Below are positions 1 to 12,200 of a stretch of DNA of 64,000 bases, one piece after another. Source of the DNA: Lutraria lutraria (Eukaryota > Mollusca > Bivalvia > Venerida > Mactridae); contig OZ026835.1 in assembly GCA_964023205.1 (NCBI GenBank), positions 13,908,414-13,972,413 on the forward strand, read 5' to 3'. The notes under the pieces were generated by a model. The model had not been told where the DNA came from. It saw nothing but the letters and a program-made list of their open reading frames with translations, and did no database searches. How positions within the stretch are numbered: position 1 is the stretch's first letter; the number at the start of each line of letters is the position of its first letter. The translations under genes and the position numbers were made by a program.

Positions 1-102
1 TTCAGATTCTATAAATTATAAATGATAGCAGTTAATTTTCAAGACCAGGTATAGAGTAAAACTTCATAATTATATGCATATAGAACAATAGAACAAACAT
101 AC

Positions 103-202
103 CCATCTTTCTGTTTATAATAATCTTCAGTCCATTTATCCTTGGTCAAGTTATACAGTTCTAGTAATGTACTTGTTACATTAATGTTCAACACATCAGG
201 AG
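103..202 (-). CDS. VPS13D: VPS13D exon, last one in the window
   Basis: Contains LNINVTSTLLELYNLTKDKW and EDYYKQKDG, matching 'LDINIT..L........W..DY'. Acceptor TTGTGTTACAG, donor GATG|GTATGT. It ends mid-codon, so the gene continues to lower coordinates outside the window. Confidence 0.9.
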
Positions 203-3200
203 CTGTAACACAATCAGACTTTATCAATTATTGAAACAACGACTGAAAAGACTGGATTTCAAAGACATGTACAGTAAAACCCCGATTATTCGAACTCGGA
301 TTACCCGAAAACCTGGTCTTATCTGAAATGAAATTTTGGTCCCGAATTTCCCTCTATATATTTCAATGTAAATAAACCTCGATTATCCAAATCGTCTAAT
401 CCAAATACCATGGCTTATCCGAAGTGATAAACAGGTCCCCACAATCATCCGAACGCGTATTTTCGCACCTATTATCCGAAGTCGACAATTAACTCTGATC
501 GATCAGACAAGTTCATTGTAGGATTTCTTTAACGTGTCAAAAGGTGTGAACAACAAATTATCAAACCACTGTGGACAAAGGATTGTTTGTTTGGATCATT
601 GTTTGCAGTAATGGGAACAAAATTAGCCTACCTATTATGATACGGACTTGGTTAGATCATTGACCTTTTATTTTTTGCTTGATTTATGAATTGCATCATA
701 ATTTCACTTCGCAACCAACATTAAAAATGTTCATTTTATTTTTCGAAAATTGTTAAATTGACAAACAATACACATGAACAATACAAATTACTGGCGCTCG
801 ATTTCAAAATCATTCCATTTTCGGAAAATGAATACAAACAAGATAAACTAAGATATCTTAGGACGACAACGATTTGTGTGACGCTCGTATAAAGTGTTTG
901 TGACTGTAGCAATAAAATGAAACTTCACGTTGGATTTTCTGTTGGTAATTTATTTAAACAGTGTGCTTATTCTATACCACGTGTATATTTCATTTAACGA
1001 TTTCATTTTATCGACGGATTAATGTGCTTTGTAACATGACATGTGCTACCGTTTGGGTATTCATTTGTATTCGTAGTTTCACTTTGGTTTCCTCATGACT
1101 TTGAATAATGGTACAAACTACTCATACATTTGTCTTTACGTTAAACATACACATGTTTATCGTAAAATGTATTTTTTCGTAAATAAAATATAAAATATTA
1201 CACATTAACTTTGTTGTTATTATATCTATACGTGTACGCTATATATATGGGAGTGATCTCCCTTAATTTTCATGCAATTGCCTAGATTTCCCTTACCCTG
1301 GATTATCCGAAACCCCGGATTATCCGAAGTAATGTTTCGGTCCCGACGACTTCAGATAATCAGGGTTTTACTGTACATTAATTACCCAGATTCCAGTACC
1401 TCCTCAATAAGATATTGTAATGTATCATTGAACAAAGTGTACATACATAGTACATACAGCTCAAGTATCAAGCACTGATTCATTTAAAAAAATACAAGAA
1501 AAAGGTACAAGAAGTTTCATGTTTATTTGTTTGTTTGAGTTTTGCGCCCTTTTTCAACAGTCAAGAGTGATATGAGACAGACAGTTCACCTAACCATCGT
1601 TCCTGGGAGAAACCAGTACTAGACTCCCATCCTCAGTTAGCAACTGCCTATTTTCTCACATGAAGAGTTCATGTCCAACAGATTGTAAAGTAGAAAGTTA
1701 ATGAGAAAACTAAGACTACCTGATATTTCTATTGCCAGTTTCTTCTCAGGTAATGTGTAGTTTTTCCACTGAGCATAACATCTAAAATAACAATTAAACT
1801 GTAGTTTAGGAACTGAAATGAACTACACGGATAACGTCTGAATAAAATATTTTATTGAAGTATTATCCTTGCAGATTACATCCAGAATTTTGTTTTTAAA
1901 TTTCTTTAAGTTACACAACATCAACTGAAGTTTACATACCTGTACCATCAATATTTAATGGTTAATGAAGTTCCAATGAGCATAATTTTATGTTGACACT
2001 TTACATCTATTACTATATAAGACAAAATGTTAATATGAAACTTTCTGTAGAAAGAAACAGTACTAGTTTTATATAATCATACCCAATGTGTACACTACGG
2101 TAGCGCTATGCACTGACCTGTGTTATTCTGCTCGGGGCATTATGGGTATTTGAAGGAACTACTTACAAAATGGAAATTATAAACAATAACATAGCGTGAC
2201 GTCACCGTATGGTACACATTGGCGCCAAGCATACTTCAACATAGCGTTTCATTGAATAATTAGTGTTATTGACGAAAGCACAAGAATAGAAATGGTACAA
2301 CGTATTCATTTTACATAACTAAACAAATTTTGTTAAGAACATACAACCGATATGGTTGTTTTGACATTTTTAATCCTTCCGCGGAACTATACTTTAAGCA
2401 TATGTATAACTATCTAAATGTGGATAGTAATCAGTTTTATGTATAGAGGTTAGACAAACGTAGTGACGTCACGCTATGTATAGAACGTAATCATACCTCC
2501 ATTGCTCAATGAGTGGTTCCCAGCCTGCTGAGGTTCTGTTATAGTAATCTCCTGAAATCTGGAAACCAGCTTTACCTTGCCGACCAGGTTCATGTTTTAA
2601 ATTCATACCTGAAACATTAGTTAGAAAATAAGTAAATGTATAAGTATACCTATCATATCATTCTGTAGAAAGCTTCTACAGGCATATGACTTCATGCACA
2701 CATAAACACATTCAAAGAAGGCCTGAATTAATCAGAAACATAACTAGTTTATCTGTTGTTTAACAGCCCATTCAACAGCTGTGGTCATTTCAGGGTCGCC
2801 CCACAGAGCCCACAGAGAGGGGAGAGATCATACAGGAAAACCAGACATTTGTATCCTTACTGTTAACATAACCATCATTAATACAATGAAACAGAATAGA
2901 ATGCACCACATCTTCCGGTTCATAAAACAAAATTAACGGCGATACAACACTAAATCCTTCTTGTGTTAAATATCACTGTAGTGTGAACTTGTAGAATTTT
3001 AAAAGTTTCATCTGTACAAAGGGTAGGTTAATATCATTCAACCGATAGTTTGATTTTTTTAGCTACAGGTATTTGTCCATGACTTTCTTCTGAATCTGAT
3101 CCTGATACGTCAAAAGACAGAGTTCCTCCATGTGAATTCATTGACCCTGTTACAGCAAACACTTATAAGCACTCGATCAAAAAGATTAATCCAATATATA

Positions 3201-6200
3201 CTTTCTTTCGAAGATTCATGGATATAATCATTGTAAAAATTATGCTGAGTCAGTAACTTGTGAATACACAGATATCAACATGTATAAACCTGTAAAAATG
3301 GCAACTTTTGGGAAAGATAAAATGTACTATGTAACACTGTAATCACAAATATTTTCTCTGAAAGTTTAAATGAATAATTTAAAAAGTTACCATAAAAGTT
3401 GAGTTCAACAAGAGGAATATCAGCATCCTGACAATCATCAATCAAACACAAACAAAATGTTGTCATGTTCACCTGTAACAATAAACGTGTAACAATGAAG
3501 GTGTACATTAACTAAATTATGTCAATACAAGTATATATCAGGTTATCAATAGCAGATATAACAAAAAACCCATTCACTCATGTATTTTCAAAAAAAAATT
3601 ATGGCCAGGCAGCATTAAAACAAACATCTACATCATAACATGTCATTACATACTAGTGATAAAAATACCTCAACTGGCCTCATAAAAGACAATATTACAC
3701 TCAAAAACAAAATTATCTCAGTACCCATCAAAGTAAGACAATATTATGCATAAAAGACAATACTACCTCAATAGCCATTATAATAAAACAACATTACCTC
3801 AATATCCATGATAATAAAACAACATTACCTCAATAGCCATTATAATAAAACAACATTACCTCAATATCCATGATAATAAAACAACATTACCTCAATATCC
3901 ATGATAATAAAACAACATTACCTCAATATCCATGATAATAAAACAACATTACCTCAATATCCATGATAATAAAACAACATTACCTCAATATCCATGATAA
4001 TAAAACAATATTACCTCAATATCCATGATAATAAAACAACATTACCTCAATATCCATTATAATAAAACAACATTACCTCAATAGCAGTCAGCTTGAGACC
4101 ATCAGGCTGTTTCACAAGTTTAGCATTTTCTGTGAGCCAAACAGCAGCTTCTTCAACATTATCATTAGTTTTCTTTAATGCCTTCAAACAATACTCCCGA
4201 CTAAAGTTGAGTTCCATTAGCTGGTTCAAGTGCATTTCTACAATAAATTCATGAAGTCAGACGATTTATCACATCCTACATGTAGGGTCCCATATTCATT
4301 TGAGTGACATGAGATAACAAAGAGATTACAAAAATTAAATCAATCCAGCTTGAACTGTCTATATATATATTCTATGGTAAATTGGGCAAATATCACATCG
4401 TAAAAACTAGATTTTGATTAAAATCGTGAGATTTGCCTTACATGAAAATAGACAATGTACAGAAAAATGAATTATATTAAACCCAAGCGCCCCCAGTGGC
4501 AGCTTGACTTAACCTTGTACTGACAGACAGACTGACCAACAAGGCTATCACTGCATGCCCCAGCATCATTTGATGCCAGGGACAGAAAAACTAAAACATG
4601 TATTTACATAGAATTTGTTTATCTAACCTGTAACATGTGACAATGGTGATGTGCTGACTGTCTGGCCTTTAAGGCTTGTTTAGGGAGTGAGTCCATGATA
4701 GCTAGAAATAACTTCATATCCTGATAGGATAACCTCACATTCATTGTGTTACAGGTTACCTGAAGACATAGATAGATACAGCATTGTTTCAAACATAAGG
4801 CATTAAGTCCAACAATTTACATGTCAATCATTTACAAATACAATACTTTTATATAATCATACATCTTAAACATACATATAAATCATGGTTGAACAAAATA
4901 AATACAGTAGAACAAAGCTATATAGACTTTCCCCAATAATTATTACATTATATCTATATGTCACTATATCCATAAAATGAAATGAAAAAGTGTGTTTTAA
5001 GGAAAATTAGATACTACATTTTAGTTCACTATACTATAGCAACTTAAAACACATAACAATGATTAAACATTATGGTGACAATATCAGTCACAATTTGGAC
5101 TTAAATCTAAGACCAATTTAACACAAGGTATCAAACTATAACTTCAGACAAATTACCAGAATGACAGAAACAGTGTGCAACAGAAAGTAAGTAACATATA
5201 TGCCCATAAAAAGGTTAGAAAGATAAACCAAAATTATACTAGTGCTAGAGATATCATTCTTACGCACAATATTCCTTACATTACACTCAGCATGAAGGAA
5301 TTTTGAAAAAAAATCTTTAGATATACTTTGGACCAGAACCTAAGCATTAGGAAAAGAAAATGATTCAAGAAAATTAATGTTAAGAGTAGGGATGTCAATT
5401 TGTCAAGATTTTACTAATCGGTTAATCGTTCGTTCATACGAACGATTAATCGATTAACCGTATGTTAATTGTACGAAGTGCTTATAAACATGAATTGTCA
5501 TAAGTTTCCGCGACACCGACGTATCACACGAAATGCGATAATGTATATATACATCAATATATATTTACCACTGAAATGTGATGCGTGTATGTACTATAAA
5601 TTTTCAGTTTATATATATCAATGATCAATTACAAATAACATTATGGCAACTAATAGTAATTTTGTTAACCAAAAAAGTAGATTACGGCATACTTGTTTCA
5701 TACTCAATTTGGTCAGGTTATAATTGGAACATTTGGCGGAGCGTACAACAACGGTCATTTGATTGGTTGATTGGTGTAATGATGAATTTAATTGTGATTC
5801 CACTCGATGTATTTAAGTATTTCACACTTTGTGCAATTGAGTATCAAATGTCAACACGTTCTCATAATTATCAGCCGCTATCTTTGATGCAAAGATGCAA
5901 AATTAAATCATACCAGTGTCTTAACTCAGGGATAATTAATAAAGAACAAGGTTGTCAGTTTATATCAATAAAGATGCAAAAGACGAAACAGGTGATATTG
6001 TTCGACGATTTTATTAGCATGTCTTAGTAGAACGTAACACACAACATACGTGTATACATAGTATAACATACATGCATTACCGCAAAGGTTTCATTTTACG
6101 TTTTATTCATCCAGACAGATTTTTTCGGCCATAGTATAACATATCATACTTATTGTATATAACTTGCGATACAATTATCAAATTGTGAGGAAGTCCCAGA

Positions 6201-9200
6201 CCAAGCAAGTTTACTCGTATATCCAAAAATCGCTTCTCAATTAGTTAATTACACAATCAACTATAAACGTGTCAGTGTGTATGGTCCCAGGTCAGTGTCA
6301 ATGAATTGTTAACTTGCTCAACTGTCGTATTTTTCGCACCTTTGGTCGACAAGATAATACGCGCGTATAGACTTCAAAGTTTCAAAAATGAAAATTTCGA
6401 TTTTTCTATAGTTTATTATTATATTTTACTTGCTTCTTTCTATTTCTTTCGGTTAATCGATTAATGATTTAATAACCGGTTAATCGAACAAACGAACGGT
6501 TAATCGATTAATCGATTAACCGTTTACATCCCTAGTTAAGAGTATGTTTTCTTGTGCACTTCATTCCTTATCATTGCACATCTTTTACTTCTAATGAAAC
6601 ATAAACCTAAGACATGTGCTTTCAGCAACCAAGAGTCCTATGTTATGAATTATTTACACAAGAGATAACTTTTAATTGGTTAACACAATAAGCAAAACTG
6701 TATGAAATATAAATTCTGATTGGATGATAAAATACCTCAAGTAACATCTGTTTCTGATCTAACTCCACAGCATCCACAAGACCTGCACTTACATTCTGTT
6801 TCAATATTGGCAAAGGGTTAACATTGAGGTCAATGCTGACTGACATCGGGTCAACAATTGACAGGGCTGTTTCTTCCTCAGCTTGTAGAGAGCATGAAAA
6901 TACTTCCAGACTTTGTAGATTGCAGGATAATATCTTGTCTTGTGCTTTTGGTCGGAATGAAAGAACAGAAGTACACTGAAATATATCACATAGAAATATT
7001 CAGACTGAGATCACAAGAATCAGGTATGAGAGATTAAAATTCTACAAATTCTGAACATCCAAAGTAGATAATGATATGGAATGGATGGACCAAAATTTAT
7101 CAATGTAGGACAAAGGGAGACTTATCTCAAAAATAAAACATGAATTAATTTGAGCCAAAAAAGAACATTTTGCCATTTGAATAGAGTCAATTATGGCTAT
7201 AAAAGAACAAATAAAATATGACTCTTGCTGTTTATGTTTAATTTCTAAGATGAAATATTTTCTCCAGACAGGTAAAATTTGTCATGATAAAAGTTTACTG
7301 AAAGTCAATGTGTATTGTCAATGGCAAGGTTTTGCTAAAAATGATGGCTTACCTTCAATAACACAGCATTAGAGTCAGATGATACAAGATTCTCTACAAC
7401 AACAAATTCTGTATCTGTAACATTCAACTTCAGTTCAAATGGTACCTCAGTCTGAGAGAGACAAAACAAGAGTTTAACAGTAATACTTCAACATCACACC
7501 AAGACAAACTTCAGTCTTTGTCAAACTATGATACTTACTAAAGACCATGGCATACAATGAACTATTCAGAAGCTACTAAGTAAAATGATAAACATTGAAT
7601 TGAATTTTCACAGGTAATGAAAAAAAATGAAAATACATTTCAATAGCTTTCATTTTGATCTGAAACAAATTATCAGGAATTCAAAAGAACTATATGCAAA
7701 CATATTTCAACCAGATAAATGACCTGAAAGAAATAAGTTTAAGTTCATGGTTACTCTGGCTAATTATTTAATCATTTTTAATTAAAACTACCAGAAATAT
7801 TGACACATAGTATAAGAAATACCTGTTCAATTGGTGGTCCCCCTCTCTTTGTTATAATTCCCCCGGAGGTTGTTAGGGGACTGGCGGTACAGGATCCAGT
7901 ACTTGATATAGATAAAGTAGGGGATTGTACTTCCTCTTTTCTTCCATCAAGCATGTCCTGACCTACATTCATATCATATGAAGATATTAATTAAAGCACT
8001 TAGCATAAATCAAATGACAATTAGTTGGATTTATATGTACATGTATTCTTTACAGGGATTTAACATTGCACCAACAATCAGGGTCGTTTGGAGACATTTC
8101 TATCTAATAATGGAGGTAGGCTCCAAGCATACACCTGGTTAAAACCACTGATCTTCCATCTATAGGCATGCTGGACAGTTTCCTCATATGTGAACTTTGG
8201 TCCAAGATGGGATTTGAATATACAGCAGTATGGGGTCAATGATTACTAATTAGAGACCAAAATCACTAGACCATGGAGACATCATTAATATATGTATCAG
8301 CTGAGTATCAAATCATCATTTAGTTCTACATAGAAAGTGGTGTAAGTAGAATACATAGTGTGAGAAGGACATTAAAATCTACATGAAATGATTTCAATAA
8401 TAAATATTGGAAAAAAATATTCTGTGGACATAAAATGATAACACATGAAATTATCCTTTTGTCAAATTTGTTCAAAGAGATAAGATTTCATTTCCTACTA
8501 AAAATGTTTCAACCATTACCTGCAGAGAATGGATTATCTGGTTTTGTTGCGATGAATTCTTGTAAATTAATCAGCCAATCAAAACTGCAGAGGAGTTTCA
8601 TATTATTCAATATGACCTTGAACTCAGCACCATCCAAGGTCGCTCGATAATGTAACTCAAGTTGAAGACTATCAGAAGAAGAAAACTTTGTAGGTTGTAG
8701 AATTCTCTCAAATACGCTCCGTCTCTGATTAATAGCAACATCTGAAATTTAAAACCAAGACACTAAACATTTTTACACTGAATTCATTGATAAACTAGAA
8801 ATGCTTCGGGAGGACACAAATGCCCTGCTGAGAGTCAAAAAGGACCATTACACCTGAAAATGTTTGGATTTTAAATGAAATCAAACTTGACCTGTATTTT
8901 ATTATACACCTTCATGTAAAATATGAAACCAATCCATAGAATATTTTTTGGTTATCGGAAACCAAAATTTGAACAGATGGACACTTTATGCCCTTCCACT
9001 ATTTAAAATGGCAGGGGCATAAAAAATAATACCTGATTATAACAAAGTCTACATGCATTCATTATGTTTGTTGTCTAAATATGGTTATAGTGAACACAGA
9101 CAGAACTTTATAAAGTTAAATAGTCATTTTCTCTGGTGGAACCCTTCTTTATTTCAATACAAGAGAATATTCTGATCCCTATGAATTTATTATGTCATGC

Positions 9201-12200
9201 TCTACTGATCCCTATGAATTCATTATGTCATGCTCTACTGATCCCTATGAATTCATTATGTCATGCTCTACTGATCCCTATGAATTCATTATGTCATGCT
9301 CTACTGATCCCTATGAATTCATTATGTCATGCTCTACTGATCCCTATGAATTCATTATGTCATGCTCTACTGATCCCTATGAATTCATTATGTCATGCTC
9401 TACTGATCCCTATGAATTCATTATGTCATGTTCTACTGATCCCTATGAATTCATTATGTCATGCTCTACTGATCCCTCTGGATGATTGGGGTCAACTTGG
9501 TGAGAGGTCAAAAGTTCTACAGTGACATTGTGAAGGTCAACAGCCATAGCTATCACTGTCCATACATCACCACTTAAAACAGTCTAAAATAGAAGCACTA
9601 CATACAATGAGTATCTGACAATTATATACATGTACATGCATTCAATGAATTGATTATTGATTGATTTCTGGTTAAATATTGTTTTGTATACTGTAATAAA
9701 TTGTTCTAACTAATATAGATAGAAATCGAGCAGTGAGTCGTGACGGAAGGTCATGGACTGTTCCATTCTTTAAAATAGGGATAAGTAATACAATGACCAA
9801 GTACATTAATAAACACGACCTTACATTTGTAGGCCACTGTTGGTCTCTTACATTTGTAGACCACTGTAAAAGGCATAGCTACGTTGTCCTGAAATCAGTG
9901 CGCCGCACTAGTAACATTATTTAACTGAATTGTGTTTTTCGTGTCCTTAATCTTGCCACTATTTTTTTCAAACAATGCATAGCTCGTGATTTTGGTGCAT
10001 TTATGTTTTGAAAGGTATAAATATCATATGCAATCAAAATCAAATTCTGTTCAAATAATGTTCCTAAGTATGTAGATGATGTCATGTTATATAACTTAAT
10101 ATAATGAAGCAAATTATTAGATTCTGACAGTGGCGCAAGTACAGATACTGCTAATGAATGCAGTAATTGAAATTTCATGAAATTACCTGAAATGAAATTA
10201 AATAAAATACATATGAAATTCATTCCAAATATTGAAATAAAATTTTGCAATAATAAAATGCCAAATATCAAACAAAAATGGAAAGGAAAAACGTTCATAT
10301 ATGTGTTTCGAACCCATAGCATCTTGACTACCAGGCTTCAAAAGTAAAATGGTTGGCGCCTTTACCGATCGTGCTACGCACTTAGTCTCAACTATGACGG
10401 TCAAATAACTGATATTTATTACGGAAACCTACGAAACGTTCCGAAAAGCCACTCAACCTACAAAATGGACTTAGCTGATCTTTGATCATTCACAGGTCGT
10501 TGTCGGAGAATGTAGGACAAAAGCTCTCCCGGACAAAAGCTCCCCCGTTCATTTTGATAGGGTCGGACAAAAGCTCCCCCATTGTTTTACTACCCCGGAC
10601 AATCGCTCTCCCGTTATTTTTGCACCCCGGACAAAAGCTCCCCTTTTATAAAAATGAACTTACCAACGATTGATAATATGTCACGATATTCTGATCTATT
10701 AACCTATAATCAACCTCTTATTCCACGAAAAAAAGGATGAATTAAATTGAACATTAATGGTCAAATGCTCACCACTGACAACGTGCACCTACTCAATAAC
10801 GATAACTCCAGATAGGACGCTCACACAAATAAGTTATCGTTCTTACTTTAATTAAATAAAAAAATATGTTTGTATTATATGCCTATTTTGTCAACATATA
10901 GTATAGTTAACATTTCATTTAACAACAAAAATAAACTATTTCAATCAATATGTTGATATAATTATCGTCCTTTTTATTATCAAACAAAAAAATCAATTAC
11001 ATTACATACCTTGTCATTCAGCCGACAAAGGTATTTGATTCACACTTGCATTGTTTGCAAGAGAAGTTTCAATTAGCGTGTAAAAAACAAAATTAATTAG
11101 AGTAAAGTATTGAGCCGACAAATTAAAATACATTATAGCTGACAAAGATAATAGATTAACACATTCTTTAACTGACAACCATTACTCATGGTACTCACGG
11201 TACTCAAAATGTCAAGTCCTACCCGTATTAAATGACTACGATATTCTGAAAATATCACAATCAATATGGAAATCCTCACATATAACGGAAAGCAAAAGCT
11301 CTGCAACGACGGTCACGCCTATACTAAGAAGAAGACGTCAAAATCTACTATACGATGGGAATGCTCACAACGTGTGGCGAAATCATGTAAAGGCTCAATC
11401 GTCACAGACATCAATGTAAGTGTCAAAATGGTAGCATCGATCATAATATTACTGTTTCATGATTCCGTGGTTTTCGGAAGACATTCAGTAATTTTCGAAT
11501 TTTAGTTCTTGGCAAATAATAATGTTCACAAGATATCATGACTGACTGACTGAATGGTAATATTAAGTTTCACCAATTTATAGATTTCATGTTTTTGTTT
11601 CTGGACATGAACTAATCAAAATAACTTAATCAAGGACTTATATACATACATGTATGTATATAAGTCCTTGCCTTAATATAAATTTTTATGATTCCAAAAT
11701 TGAGAGCATTATACTAAAAAAGAAAACAGTTATAAAATAATTAGTTCGAGTACTAATTTGCAAACATTAATGTTTGTTGTTCGCAACAGCCTGGAGTGAT
11801 CATTAGATCATCCAATGTGTGATTCCATTAGCATCTCAATGCATCAGTGTTTTGTGATTTACTCTCATTATCACATTTCGTTCAATTTCTCTGTATTATA
11901 TGTATTTCTATAATTTACAACTGAATATCTGTATAATTCAGTCCCGGAAAATTACCGATTGTTGGGTATATCACTAAAAAGTAATTTTACGAAAAAGTTA
12001 AATCATGGACATATACTTTTCATGCTAAAAACGGAATAACAACATGTTCTTTAATGTTGTTAAAATTATATACACTAGTTTCGTTTCGTTTATATGTATA
12101 CTCATTTCTTTAATAATGTCATACTTATGCATTACATGTATTTGCGTATATATTTATACAATATGTTTTACTTACTACAACAGTCAATTTATTTTAACAG

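Noticed and set aside
5578..6027. 149-codon ORF
   Set aside because: It lies inside a hAT MITE and has no domain or codon pattern suggesting a protein.
9173..9469. CRISPR-like array
   Set aside because: The units are contiguous with no unique spacers, and the DNA is eukaryotic. It is a minisatellite.
9136..9525. 129-codon plus-strand ORF made of 11-residue repeats (and a 97-codon one in another frame)
   Set aside because: Both are artefacts of a 33-bp tandem repeat, whose length is a multiple of three. The array is intronic and derived from a VPS13D splice donor.
10297..10385. tRNA gene on the minus strand
   Set aside because: A- and B-box-like blocks are present, but the stems do not pair convincingly and the sequence is degenerate. 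A SINE head is more likely.
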